Below, piece after piece: positions 1 through 8,340 of a stretch of 64,000 nt of DNA. Each line of letters starts with the position of its first letter. The first letter of the stretch is position 1. A program made the translations under genes and the position numbers. The stretch spans positions 1 to 64,000 of the forward strand of contig NZ_CAJUHF010000002.1 in assembly GCF_910585845.1 (NCBI RefSeq), in the 5' to 3' direction. Source of the DNA: an uncultured Bacteroides sp. (GTDB taxonomy: Bacteria; Bacteroidota; Bacteroidia; Bacteroidales; Bacteroidaceae). A model generated the notes under the pieces. The model worked only from the letters and a program-made list of their open reading frames with translations. It made no database searches and had not been told where the DNA came from.

Positions 1-55
1 ATCCATAGATAAAGGCGTTTTGCATATTGGGTTGCCCCAAAAGTGACGAAGAACC
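1..55. mobile_element. End of an ISL3-like insertion element running off the left edge
   Basis: Bases 34-55 match the right terminal repeat of the small element at 59462-59648. The next ~30 bases inward also match the subterminal region of that element, at roughly 45 of 54 positions. The end reads GGTTCTTCGTCACTTTTGGG on the minus strand, which resembles ISL3-family ends. Bases 56-63 (GAAAAAAT) would be one copy of an 8-bp target duplication. Whether a full IS with transposase or another short copy lies to the left cannot be seen. Confidence 0.6.
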
Positions 56-193
56 GAAAAAATAATCTGAGGCACGCGGCTTTGTCATTTTTGGTAAAAT
101 ACAGCCTGTTTGGGTCGACTGGTCAAGGGATTACTGCTATAGGTCATGCTGAATCTGCGGACCCAGCGTAACTTCATTAATAAACGTTTTACT

Positions 194-1237
194 TCACTCG
201 AAGCAAACATAGTGACTGATTCTTTCCAAATCCTCCGCTGTAAACTCTTCGTGGAGGGAGAAAGGCTTGAGGCTTGTCAGCCGTCCCTTCTTCTTGCGGT
301 ATTCAGCGAATGCTTTGGCTTGGTAGAAACTGATGTAAGGGTGGGAACGCAGCTTTTCCATGCTGGCGTTATTCAGGTTGATGTGGCGGATATAGGTCGT
401 GTCGATGCTGAACCAGTCGTTCAACTGCCGATAGTCAAGGTGGATTTCTTCCAGCTGTTCTATGCGGTAGAAGCCGCCTAAGCGCGACCTGTAGTTCACG
501 ATCAGGCGGGCTATACTGCTCCCGATGCCGGGGATGTGCTTCAGTTCGGTGGTATCGGCAAGGTTCAGGGAGACGATGGTACCGGACGGATACTTCCTGC
601 TTTCGGCAGGTGAGGCGGATGTAGCGGATAAAGCGGAAGATGTAGTCGGGACATCTGTGATAGTCCGGATTGCTGAGGTGGCGGAGGATGTATACAATTG
701 TCGCATGCCGCGTACCGTATCTTTCGGTGCGATGCGGACGAAGGGGGCGAGGGTGGCGTATTGCTCCTCCGTCATGCCGTATATCTTCCTGATGTCTTCC
801 ACTTTCCGGAACCGTCCGCCTTTGGAACGGTAGCTCAGGAGGTTTGCCGTCGTCCGTGCAGACAGACCCAATTGGCGAAGGGTGATGGAATCTGCTGTGT
901 TCGGATTGAAGGGGGACAAGGTTAAAGGGATGGTTTCTTCATCCCGTCTGTCAGAAAAGTATGGATTATCGGGGAATTCCCTTGCGGTGTACTGCCTTCT
1001 TATATACTGCCTCTTCTGTGTATGCTCTTGGACCTTGATGGAAGCCATGAACGTCTGATAATTGCAAGAGGTGGTGTCGGGCTCCAGCGCTTCCGTTGAA
1101 CCGGCGTATCCCTGTAGTCTCCACGTAGATAGAAGACTTCCGGCGAGAAAGACGATACCAATCGCAACCATGAGGAGCAGGATACTCTTTTTTTCTCGCT
1201 GGGAGAAGTAGAAGAATTCTTTGAATGGATTATGCAT
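194..1237 (-). CDS. Helix-hairpin-helix (ComEA-like) DNA-binding protein
   Basis: The 347-aa protein has one N-terminal membrane segment (about residues 19-37) after a short positively charged cytoplasmic tail. The rest carries three helix-hairpin-helix-like units. The first is around residues 110-150 (FNPNTADSITLRQLGLS), the second around 225-265 (LNLADTTELKHIPGIGSS, the most canonical), and the third is a degenerate C-terminal copy (INLNNASMEKLRSHPYIS). Such domains bind DNA backbone without sequence preference; ComEA-type proteins act in DNA uptake, but in Bacteroides the function of this family is not established. It is co-oriented with the upstream transporter, separated by an 11-bp repeat spacer. 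Confidence 0.85.
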   Translation of the reverse strand: MHNPFKEFFYFSQREKKSILLLMVAIGIVFLAGSLLSTWRLQGYAGSTEALEPDTTSCNYQTFMASIKVQEHTQKRQYIRRQYTAREFPDNPYFSDRRDEETIPLTLSPFNPNTADSITLRQLGLSARTTANLLSYRSKGGRFRKVEDIRKIYGMTEEQYATLAPFVRIAPKDTVRGMRQLYTSSATSAIRTITDVPTTSSALSATSASPAESRKYPSGTIVSLNLADTTELKHIPGIGSSIARLIVNYRSRLGGFYRIEQLEEIHLDYRQLNDWFSIDTTYIRHINLNNASMEKLRSHPYISFYQAKAFAEYRKKKGRLTSLKPFSLHEEFTAEDLERISHYVCFE

Positions 1238-1244
1238 CTTTTAT

Positions 1245-1311
1245 AACTTTTCTATAATTCTTCTATAATTTTCCTATTAACTTTTCTATCACTCTTCTAC
1301 AGCTCCCCTAT
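1245..1311. repeat. 11-bp tandem repeat filling the spacer
   Basis: Six consecutive units fit the pattern AAyTyTTCTAT: 1245-1255, 1256-1266, 1267-1277, 1278-1289 (12 bp), 1290-1300 and 1301-1311. They occupy the whole gap between the transporter stop and the helix-hairpin-helix start, and slightly overlap the transporter 3' end. Confidence 0.75.
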
Positions 1312-2678
1312 AGCTTCAGGAAACCAAGCTCTTTGATGAAAATGAGGGCTATGGCTATAGGAGCTATAAATTTCAATATGAATATCAGCAGTTTGTAGAA
1401 CGGCATCTTCAGCGTACCCTTGTTGCTGACTTCTTCCCTGACTATCTTTTTGTCCAGATACCATCCGGTGAAGAGGGCAATGAACAAGCCGCCCAACGGT
1501 AACATAATCTTTGCCGTGACAAAATCGAACAAATCAAACAACGTCAGCCCGAATAGTGTGTACTCCTTGCCTACGCCCAACGACAGCGAACAGAGTATGC
1601 CCAAAAATATGCATCCGCCCGTCACCAAACTTGCCGCGCGTTTGCGGCTCAGCTGAAATTCTTCGTGCAGATATGCCGTCACGACCTCGTGCAAGGAGAT
1701 GGTGGAAGTGAGTGCGGCAACCGCCAGAAGCACATAGAACAGGACGGAAGAGACGTAGGCCAGCAACGGTACGCCACTGAAGGCTTGCTGGAAGACGTTA
1801 GGTAGCGTGATGAAGATGAGGCTCGGTCCCGCATCGGGCTGGATACCCACCGAGAATGCTGCCGGGAAGATGATAAGCCCTGCCAGTATCGCCACGAACG
1901 TATCGATGAGGCTGACACTGAAAGCCGTCTTCGTCAGGTTGGTGTCTGGCTTGAAGTAGGAGGCATACGTGCAGAGACATCCCATGCCTAGGCTCAGTGA
2001 GAAAAATGCTTGTCCCATAGCGCCCAGGAATACGCTGGCATTCACTTTTTCCCATTCCGGTTTCAACAGGAACTCTACTCCGGTACCTGCTCCCGGCAAC
2101 GACAAGGAGCACACCGCCAGTATGAGCAGTAAGATGAACAGCATCGGCATCATGATCTTTGCCGATTTCTCGATACCTTTTTCCACGCCTCTTGCAATGA
2201 TGAAGTGGGTAGAGAGCAGGAACAAGACCAACCATACGAGCGGTCGCCAGGGGTTGGTGGAGAAAGTGGTGAACGAACTGATGTAATCGGCAGCGGTTTT
2301 GCCGACGAAACTGCCGGAGGCAGCCTCTATGAGGAACTCCAATGTCCAGCCTGCCACTACCGAATAGTAGCCCAGAATGAGGAATCCCGCCAATACACCC
2401 ATGCGTCCTACCCAACTCCAGTGCGTGCGTGGTGCCAGTTTCTGATAGGCGCCTGCCGTATTGGCCTGCGAGCGGCGACCGATGAGAAATTCAGACACCA
2501 TGATCGGGATGCCCAGCACAAGCACGCAGGCTAAGTAGATAAGGATGAACGCTGCGCCTCCGTGATTGCCGGTTTCGTAGGGGAACCGCCAAATGTTTCC
2601 CAAACCGACTGCGGAACCTGCCGAAGCAAGTATGACGCCTATTTTGCTTCCAAAGTTGGCTCTGTTGTTATTTGTCAT
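1308..2678 (-). CDS. Sodium-dependent transporter, NSS family
   Basis: The 456-aa polytopic protein belongs to the neurotransmitter:sodium symporter family, which imports amino acids or related solutes with Na+. The family signature in TM1 is intact at residues 21-33 (GSAVGLGNIWRFP). About eleven to twelve hydrophobic segments can be counted across the full length. The substrate cannot be read from sequence. The start is the ATG at 2678, placed just before the typical N-terminus (NNRANFGSKIG). The upstream 80 bases carry an imperfect repeat of a TTGTCATA-rich unit. The gene is divergent from vanZ. Confidence 0.9.
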   Translation of the reverse strand: MTNNNRANFGSKIGVILASAGSAVGLGNIWRFPYETGNHGGAAFILIYLACVLVLGIPIMVSEFLIGRRSQANTAGAYQKLAPRTHWSWVGRMGVLAGFLILGYYSVVAGWTLEFLIEAASGSFVGKTAADYISSFTTFSTNPWRPLVWLVLFLLSTHFIIARGVEKGIEKSAKIMMPMLFILLLILAVCSLSLPGAGTGVEFLLKPEWEKVNASVFLGAMGQAFFSLSLGMGCLCTYASYFKPDTNLTKTAFSVSLIDTFVAILAGLIIFPAAFSVGIQPDAGPSLIFITLPNVFQQAFSGVPLLAYVSSVLFYVLLAVAALTSTISLHEVVTAYLHEEFQLSRKRAASLVTGGCIFLGILCSLSLGVGKEYTLFGLTLFDLFDFVTAKIMLPLGGLFIALFTGWYLDKKIVREEVSNKGTLKMPFYKLLIFILKFIAPIAIALIFIKELGFLKL

Positions 2679-2802
2679 AAAAAAGGTTCTGTTGTTATAT
2701 GTTGCTATTTGTCATATGTTGTCATTTGTCATAAAAAGATAGATAAATCTTTCATTCCGTTATTATTCCTTATTAAAATGCGCAAATATAGAAAATGTTC
2801 TG

Positions 2803-2810
2803 TACTTTTG
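2803..2810 (+). promoter_or_regulatory. -7 promoter box for the VanZ-like gene
   Basis: TACTTTTG matches the Bacteroides primary sigma -7 consensus TAnnTTTG. It lies 27 bases before the ATG at 2838 and so decides that start over the in-frame ATGs further upstream. No clear -33 TTG is seen. Confidence 0.6.
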
Positions 2811-2837
2811 TGCACATATTGTTCTTTATTTTGGAGT

Positions 2838-3245
2838 ATGCTATATTATATTAAGAAATATCCGACATCGTTGCTGATCATATTGACGGTGATTTATCTG
2901 TCGTTTTTCAAGCCGCCTTCGACGGGCTTGGAACGTATTCCCCATATAGATAAGGTGGTGCATATCTGCATGTACATGGGCATGTCGGGCATGTTGTGGC
3001 TGGAATTTCTGTGGGCGCACCGCAGAGAAGCCTCCCCCTTGTGGCATGCATGGGTAGGGGCGTTTGTGTGTCCCGTGTTGTTCAGTGGGGTGGTGGAACT
3101 GCTTCAGGAGTATTGCACTTCCTACCGTGGAGGCGATTGGCTGGACTTTGCCGCCAATACTACGGGAGCGCTCTTGGCGTCCGCGGTCGGTTACTTCCTG
3201 CTGCGACCGCGGATCATAAAGCGAAGTAAAGAGGACGGCTTATAA
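2838..3245 (+). CDS. VanZ-like family membrane protein
   Basis: This is a 135-aa protein with four hydrophobic segments. It carries the VanZ-family hallmarks: an early membrane helix ending in FFKPPSTG, HIDKVVH in the first loop, an acidic ELLQEY stretch, and a GGDWLDFAANTTGALLASAV C-terminal helix. The open frame extends upstream to 2562, but that part overlaps the divergent transporter gene and is low complexity. The promoter box at 2803 supports the start at 2838. VanZ relatives act at the envelope (teicoplanin resistance in the founding member), but for Bacteroides homologues the role is unknown. Its 3' end overlaps the convergent murF by 6 bp. Confidence 0.85.
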   Translation: MLYYIKKYPTSLLIILTVIYLSFFKPPSTGLERIPHIDKVVHICMYMGMSGMLWLEFLWAHRREASPLWHAWVGAFVCPVLFSGVVELLQEYCTSYRGGDWLDFAANTTGALLASAVGYFLLRPRIIKRSKEDGL

Positions 3246-4538
3246 ATAGCCGATAATGCTTTCCAGTTTCGTGTAGTGTGACCCTTTGATGAGGATCGTC
3301 TTTCCGCAGGGTTTGTGCTGCTTCAGTTCTTCAATCAGCTCCTTCACGGTCGGGAAGGTCGGATAGTCGTGACGCGCTGCGGCAAACTTCTCTCCCACGA
3401 GTACTACATCGCTGAACCTGCTCTCCTTCAGATAGTCGGCAATCTTCTGGTGTTCTTCGGCACTCTCCTTGCCCAGTTCACCCATTTCGCCGAGAATCAG
3501 CATCTTGTTCGCGGCCTGCATGTTGCGGAAGTTGCTGAGCGAAGCCCGCATGCTTGTGGGGTTGGCATTGTAGGCATCGATAATCAGCGTGTTGTCGGCA
3601 GTCTCTTTCAGTTGCGAACGGCTGTTCTGGGGGACATAGGCAGACAAGGCGGCATCCACCTTGTCAGGCTCCACGCCGAAGAAGCTGCCCACGGCGGCTG
3701 CGGCAAGCGCATTCGGCAGGTTGTACTCGCCGATGAGGTGCGTCCGTACTTCGCGGTACTTATCCGCTCCGTCCGTTTTCCATTCGAAGGTGAGGTAAGG
3801 GGAATTGCCCGTGGCGTGTCCGCTGACGTACAACCCCTCTTCGCTACCGTAGGAGACCAGTTCCAGTCCTCCGGCTATCCCTTTCAGGTGGGCATTGTCG
3901 TTATGGATGAAGACGGTGGCGTTGTTCCGTGAGCGCAGGTAGTCGTACAGCTCTCCTTTGGTCTTGACGACACCTTCGAAAGAGCCGAAACCCTCCAGAT
4001 GCGCTTTCCCTACGTTGGTGATGATTCCGTAGTCCGGTTCGACGATGTCCACCAGTTCTTTGATATCGCCCGGATGGCTGGCACCCATCTCGATGATGCC
4101 CAGTTCGTGTTCCGGCTTCAGGCGTAGCAGGGTGAGGGGCACTCCGATGTGGTTGTTCAGGTTTCCCTGCGTATAGAGGATGGAGTAGGACTGCGAGAGT
4201 ACGGCAGCCATCAGCTCCTTGGTCGTGGTCTTGCCGTTGGTGCCGGTGATGCCGATGAGGCGGGTACCCAGTTGCCGGCGATGGTGGTTGGCAAGCTGCT
4301 GCAAGGCTTTCAGGCAATTGTCCACTACGATATAATGTGCGTCTCCGTCCGGAGCGTACTCCGGTTCGTCCACTACGGCATACCGGCTTCCGGCTTCGAG
4401 TGCTTTGGCGGCAAAGGCGTTGCCGTTGAAGTTATCACCTTTCAGTGCGACGAACAAAGAACCTTCGGGGCAGTTGCGGCTGTCGGTGGTCACGCAACAG
4501 CACTCCAGAAATATCCGGTAAAGGGAATTGATATCCAT
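3240..4538 (-). CDS. murF: UDP-N-acetylmuramoyl-tripeptide--D-alanyl-D-alanine ligase MurF
   Basis: MurF is the cytoplasmic Mur ligase that adds D-Ala-D-Ala to UDP-MurNAc-tripeptide with ATP, the last step of the soluble peptidoglycan precursor pathway. The protein is 432 aa, of normal length. The ATP-binding P-loop is GTNGKTT at residues 99-105, followed by QGNLNNHIGVPLTLL, which is typical of MurF. The central EMGASHPGDI and the C-terminal domain IDAYNANPTSM and KGSHYTKLE are also present. The gene stands alone here, not in a dcw cluster, and is divergent from folP. Confidence 0.97.
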   Translation of the reverse strand: MDINSLYRIFLECCCVTTDSRNCPEGSLFVALKGDNFNGNAFAAKALEAGSRYAVVDEPEYAPDGDAHYIVVDNCLKALQQLANHHRRQLGTRLIGITGTNGKTTTKELMAAVLSQSYSILYTQGNLNNHIGVPLTLLRLKPEHELGIIEMGASHPGDIKELVDIVEPDYGIITNVGKAHLEGFGSFEGVVKTKGELYDYLRSRNNATVFIHNDNAHLKGIAGGLELVSYGSEEGLYVSGHATGNSPYLTFEWKTDGADKYREVRTHLIGEYNLPNALAAAAVGSFFGVEPDKVDAALSAYVPQNSRSQLKETADNTLIIDAYNANPTSMRASLSNFRNMQAANKMLILGEMGELGKESAEEHQKIADYLKESRFSDVVLVGEKFAAARHDYPTFPTVKELIEELKQHKPCGKTILIKGSHYTKLESIIGYL

Positions 4539-4577
4539 AGCTATTTATTTATATTCCGATTCTGTAAAAAAACAGTG

Positions 4578-4585
4578 CAAAGATA
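4578..4585 (-). promoter_or_regulatory. -7 promoter box for murF
   Basis: On the minus strand TATCTTTG fits TAnnTTTG and lies about 40 bases upstream of the murF ATG. Confidence 0.55.
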
Positions 4586-4675
4586 ATGGAAATCGGAAAC
4601 AGGCGTTCATGCTTGCGGGAAAAAGTTACGCAGAATTGCAACCGGTTTCTCCCGCCTGCCCGCGATTTCCGACGC

Positions 4676-4779
4676 ATCAGTTCCATGTCAACTCCGTACC
4701 TGCTCCGTATCTTCTCTGTAGTTTCTCCGTTTGGAGGTACTTTGGTATGGAGCGGGTATGGAGCAGACATAGAGCTGAT
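4676..4779. repeat. Long imperfect palindrome between murF and folP
   Basis: Two 36-base arms (4676-4711 and 4744-4779) are inverted copies. Eight positions differ, and most of the differences would still pair as G:U in RNA. Each arm holds two direct copies of a ~10-base unit (GGTATGGAGC on one strand). A second hairpin CTCC-GTTT-GGAG sits at the centre (4725-4736). No protein-coding content is apparent. The form suggests a repetitive palindromic or MITE-like element. Confidence 0.7.
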
Positions 4780-4858
4780 AGGACGCAAGCCGCTGCGAAG
4801 TGCCGTCCCGGCGAAAAGATTTTTTTATGTTTCATGCAACGAGATACTCTTTTTTGGT

Positions 4859-4866
4859 TACTTTTG
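4859..4866 (+). promoter_or_regulatory. -7 promoter box for folP
   Basis: TACTTTTG (TAnnTTTG) is 28 bases before the ATG at 4894. It excludes the long upstream extension of the reading frame, which runs through the palindrome. Confidence 0.6.
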
Positions 4867-4893
4867 CAGGGTATAAACGAAAAAGGACTAATC

Positions 4894-5763
4894 ATGGAAG
4901 AAGTAGCCTCTAAATATATCAATGTCAACGGCTCTCTGCTCGACCTCTCCGTTCCCCGCGTCATGGGCATACTGAACGTGACCCCCGATTCTTTCTACGC
5001 CGGTTCGCGTATGCAGACCGAGGCGGAAATTGCTGCCCGCGTCCGGCAGATTGTGGATGAAGGAGCAGCCATCATCGATATCGGTGCCTACTCTTCGCGC
5101 CCCAATGCGGAGGACGTCTCTCCCCGTGAAGAGATGGACCGTCTGCGCATGGGGTTGGACATCCTTCGCAAGATCCACCCAGAGGCAATCGTCTCCGTCG
5201 ACACCTTCCGGGCGGATGTGGCGCGGATGTGCGTGGAGGAGTACGGTGTGGCCATCATCAACGACATTGCGGCAGGAGAGATGGACGCGGAGATGTTTCG
5301 CACGGTGGCGGAACTGAACGTGCCCTATATCATGATGCACATGCAGGGTACGCCGCAAAATATGCAGCAGAACCCGCATTACGACAATCTGCTGAAGGAG
5401 GTGTTCATGTACTTCGCCCGTAAAGTCCGGCAGCTGCGCGACTTGGGTGTGAAAGATATCATCCTCGATCCCGGTTTCGGTTTCGGGAAGACGGTGGAGC
5501 ACAATTACGAACTCCTGTCCCACTTGGAAGAATTCCGCTTGTTCGAGTTGCCCCTGCTTGCCGGTGTATCGCGCAAGTCGATGATATACCGTCTGTTGGG
5601 TACCACTCCGCAGGAGTCCCTGAATGGTACGACGGTTCTCGACACCATCTGCCTGCTGAAGGGTGCCGACATCCTCCGCGTGCACGACGTGCGCGAAGCC
5701 GTGGAGACCGTGAAGATTGTCGAAGCCATGCGCTCCGCTGCTTCCTGGAGCTATAAGTCATAA
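4894..5763 (+). CDS. folP: Dihydropteroate synthase FolP
   Basis: FolP condenses 6-hydroxymethyl-dihydropterin pyrophosphate with p-aminobenzoate in folate synthesis, and is the sulfonamide target. With the start at 4894 the protein is 289 aa, the usual length. The pterin-binding signatures are GILNVTPDSF at residues 25-34, DIGAYSSRPNAE, DPGFGFGKT and GVSRKS. The frame is open 122 codons further upstream, but that region crosses a non-coding palindrome and lies before the promoter box. cdaA follows after 61 bases on the same strand, a pairing that suggests co-transcription. Confidence 0.95.
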   Translation: MEEVASKYINVNGSLLDLSVPRVMGILNVTPDSFYAGSRMQTEAEIAARVRQIVDEGAAIIDIGAYSSRPNAEDVSPREEMDRLRMGLDILRKIHPEAIVSVDTFRADVARMCVEEYGVAIINDIAAGEMDAEMFRTVAELNVPYIMMHMQGTPQNMQQNPHYDNLLKEVFMYFARKVRQLRDLGVKDIILDPGFGFGKTVEHNYELLSHLEEFRLFELPLLAGVSRKSMIYRLLGTTPQESLNGTTVLDTICLLKGADILRVHDVREAVETVKIVEAMRSAASWSYKS

Positions 5764-5824
5764 ACTCAGGTTCCGCTTGCGGGAACTTAAATCATAAATT
5801 ATAAACCATAAATCCTACAATCTT

Positions 5825-6589
5825 GTGTTTTTTGATATTGGAGTAAAAGATGTTCTTGATGTCCTGCTGGTTGCATTCCTGCTTTACTATACCTACAAGC
5901 TGATGAAAGCTTCCGGATCCATCAATGTGTTTACAGGAATCCTGGTATTCATATTGATCTGGTTGGTCGTATCCCAAGTGCTGGAGATGAAGCTGCTCGG
6001 CTCTATTTTCGACAAGTTGGTGAGCGTGGGAGTGGTGGCACTGATTATCCTGTTTCAGGACGAGATACGGCGTTTCCTGCTCACGTTGGGTTCGCACCAG
6101 CATGCCAGTGCGCTGATGCGTTTCTTTACCGGGAACAAGAAAGAGAATATGCAGCATGACGAAATCATGCCCGTGGTCATGGCGTGCATCAGCATGGGTA
6201 AGCAGAAGGTGGGCGCCTTGATTGTCATCGAACGCAACTTCCCTCTGGACGATGTCGTGCGTACGGGCGATGTGATCAATGCCAACATCAACCAGCGGCT
6301 GATAGAGAATATCTTCTTTAAAAACAGCCCTTTGCACGACGGGGCAATGGTCATCAGCAAGAGTCGTATCAAGGCTGCGGGTTGCATCCTGCCGGTGTCG
6401 CACAATCTGGACATCCCGAAGGAACTGGGGCTGCGCCATCGTGCGGCAATGGGCATCTCGCAAGAGTCCGATGCAATGGCAATCATCGTGTCCGAAGAGA
6501 CCGGCTCCATCTCCGTAGCCCATAAGGGACAGTTCTACCTGCGGCTGAACGCCGAGAAACTGGAGAGCATGCTGACGAAAGATAATTGA
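5825..6589 (+). CDS. cdaA: Diadenylate cyclase CdaA (membrane c-di-AMP synthase)
   Basis: CdaA makes cyclic di-AMP from two ATP, a second messenger for osmolyte and cell-wall homeostasis. The 254-aa protein has three N-terminal membrane helices (within residues 10-75) and a DAC domain. The catalytic DGA is at 172-174 and RHR at 204-206. The start appears to be GTG at 5825: the resulting N-terminus (MFFDIGVKDVLD) fits the family and no ATG is available nearby. It follows folP closely. No glmM or cdaR-like partner is visible in the window. Confidence 0.93.
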   Translation: MFFDIGVKDVLDVLLVAFLLYYTYKLMKASGSINVFTGILVFILIWLVVSQVLEMKLLGSIFDKLVSVGVVALIILFQDEIRRFLLTLGSHQHASALMRFFTGNKKENMQHDEIMPVVMACISMGKQKVGALIVIERNFPLDDVVRTGDVINANINQRLIENIFFKNSPLHDGAMVISKSRIKAAGCILPVSHNLDIPKELGLRHRAAMGISQESDAMAIIVSEETGSISVAHKGQFYLRLNAEKLESMLTKDN

Positions 6590-6816
6590 TAAACAGATAG
6601 ATATATTAACTCAAGTTTCGCAAGCTCAACTTTCGTAGGGGAAAAGGGACGAGGGGGACGAGGAAACGAGGGGAAAAGGGGAAAAGGCTTGCTTGTCATC
6701 AAGCTAAGAGCTATAATCTGTACTCTACTCCATGTAAACTTGTCAACTGAAACCTTGCCAACTAAAGAGTTCCGATTACGAAACTTAAATTATTAACTGA
6801 TAGAAAGAGTACTAAA
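6590..6816. other. Intergenic region with AAGTTTCGCAAG repeat and purine-rich tract
   Basis: This 227-base gap has no credible gene. It contains a copy of the dispersed motif CTCAAGTTTCGCAAG (6611-6625) immediately followed by a partial copy. A G/A-rich run follows (about 6637-6688), with repeated GGGGAAAAGG and GACGAGG. A second half-motif CGAAACTTAAAT sits near 6778. Confidence 0.5.
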
Positions 6817-8340
6817 ATGAACAGGAGGGATTTTTTACGAACCAGCGGGCTGACGGTGTTAGGCGTGGTGGCTGGCGGTGCATTGGTGCGGGGGCCTTTA
6901 AGTAGGGAAGGCAAACAATCTGCTGTAGCTTCGGCGATGTCGCACTTCGGCGTGACGGAAGCGGACTTGAAGAAAGTGATGGCTGCCGCATTGGAAAAAG
7001 GCGGCGATTATGCTGACCTCTATTTTGAACACACCTTCAACAACAGTGTCAGCCTGATGGACGGCCAAGTGAATAATTGCAGCTCGAACATCGACTTCGG
7101 TATGGGTGTGCGCGTATTGGCAGGAGACCAGACCGGTTATGCCTACGTGGAAGGGGTGACTTTGGATGAAATGCTGCGTGCCGCACGTACCGCTGCGCGC
7201 ATCGCTTCTTCGGGAAAGGCCGGCAAACCAATGTCTTTCAAGGAGAAAACGCCGGAGAGAGACTACTATGCTGTGGTGACTCCTTGGGAAGAGATAAGCC
7301 TGAAAACCAAAATACCTTATCTGCAAAAGCTGAACGACAAAGTGTTCTCTTTGGATCAGCGTGTGCGCAAAGTGCGGGCAAGCCTGAGCGACCAGACTTC
7401 GCATATCCTGTTCTGTAACTCCGAAGGCATCATTTACTACGATTATCGCCCGATGGTATCCTATATGGTCTCCTGCGTGATGGAGGAGAACGGACGCATG
7501 GAGAACAATTATGCCGCCCGCTCTTACCGCAAGGGTTTCGAGTTCCTCTCAGACGACATCATCGAGGTGCTGGCACGCGAAGTAGTGGATCACACGGCTA
7601 TCATGTTCAAGGCCGTCAAGCCCAAGGGAGGTGAACTGCCGGTAGTGATGGCGGCGGGCGGCTCGGGCATCCTGCTGCACGAAGCCATAGGACATGCCTT
7701 CGAGGCTGACTTCAATCGCAAGAACACTTCCATCTTTGCCGACCAGCTGAACAAGAAGGTCTGCAACGAACGCATCAACGTGGTGGACGACGGCACAATC
7801 CCCTTCAACCGCGGCGCGGTCAACTTCGACGACGAAGGTGTGGAAGGACAGAAGACCTACATCGTGAAGGAAGGCGTACTGACCAGCTTCCTGCACGACC
7901 GCATCAGTGCCAAATACTACGGGGTAGCCCCCACCGGAAACGGACGGCGCGAATCCTTCCGTAGCATCCCCATTCCGCGCATGCGTGCCACCTACATGGA
8001 GGCGGGCAACGTGTCGGAAGCGGACATCATCTCTACCGTGAAGAACGGCATCTATGCCTACCAGTTCACCAACGGGCAGGTACAGATCGGTGCGGGCGAC
8101 TTTACCTTCTTCGTGAAATTCGGTTATCTGATAGAAGATGGTAAACTGACGCGCCCCATCAAGGACATCAACATCATTGGCAATGGCCCGAAAGCATTGG
8201 CAGACATCACCATGGTGGCAAGCAACGAGCAGATAGACAACGGCACGTGGACCTGCGGCAAGGACGGACAATCTTGTCCCGTCACCTGCGGCATGCCGTC
8301 GGCCTTAGTAAGTAAACTAACAGTGGGAGGAGAAAACTGA
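6817..8340 (+). CDS. tldD: TldD metalloprotease subunit with Tat-like leader
   Basis: This is the catalytic subunit of the TldD/TldE (PmbA) zinc protease, which degrades unfolded peptides and processes modified peptides through a heterodimer. The 507-aa protein carries the TldD zinc motif HEAIGH at residues 288-293, followed by AFEAD. Unlike the E. coli protein it begins with a twin-arginine-type leader: MNRRDFLRTSG, then a hydrophobic run VLGVVAGGALV. tldE starts on the last base of its stop (TGATG), so the two are translationally coupled. A cytoplasmic or exported location cannot be settled from sequence. Confidence 0.93.
   Translation: MNRRDFLRTSGLTVLGVVAGGALVRGPLSREGKQSAVASAMSHFGVTEADLKKVMAAALEKGGDYADLYFEHTFNNSVSLMDGQVNNCSSNIDFGMGVRVLAGDQTGYAYVEGVTLDEMLRAARTAARIASSGKAGKPMSFKEKTPERDYYAVVTPWEEISLKTKIPYLQKLNDKVFSLDQRVRKVRASLSDQTSHILFCNSEGIIYYDYRPMVSYMVSCVMEENGRMENNYAARSYRKGFEFLSDDIIEVLAREVVDHTAIMFKAVKPKGGELPVVMAAGGSGILLHEAIGHAFEADFNRKNTSIFADQLNKKVCNERINVVDDGTIPFNRGAVNFDDEGVEGQKTYIVKEGVLTSFLHDRISAKYYGVAPTGNGRRESFRSIPIPRMRATYMEAGNVSEADIISTVKNGIYAYQFTNGQVQIGAGDFTFFVKFGYLIEDGKLTRPIKDINIIGNGPKALADITMVASNEQIDNGTWTCGKDGQSCPVTCGMPSALVSKLTVGGEN

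Noticed and set aside
2562..2837. N-terminal extension of the VanZ-like protein
   Set aside because: It overlaps the divergent transporter gene, is repetitive (GSVVICHKK), and lies upstream of the promoter box.
4528..4893. A 122-residue N-terminal extension of FolP
   Set aside because: The region contains the palindrome and the promoter box, overlaps the murF start, and FolP is full length without it.
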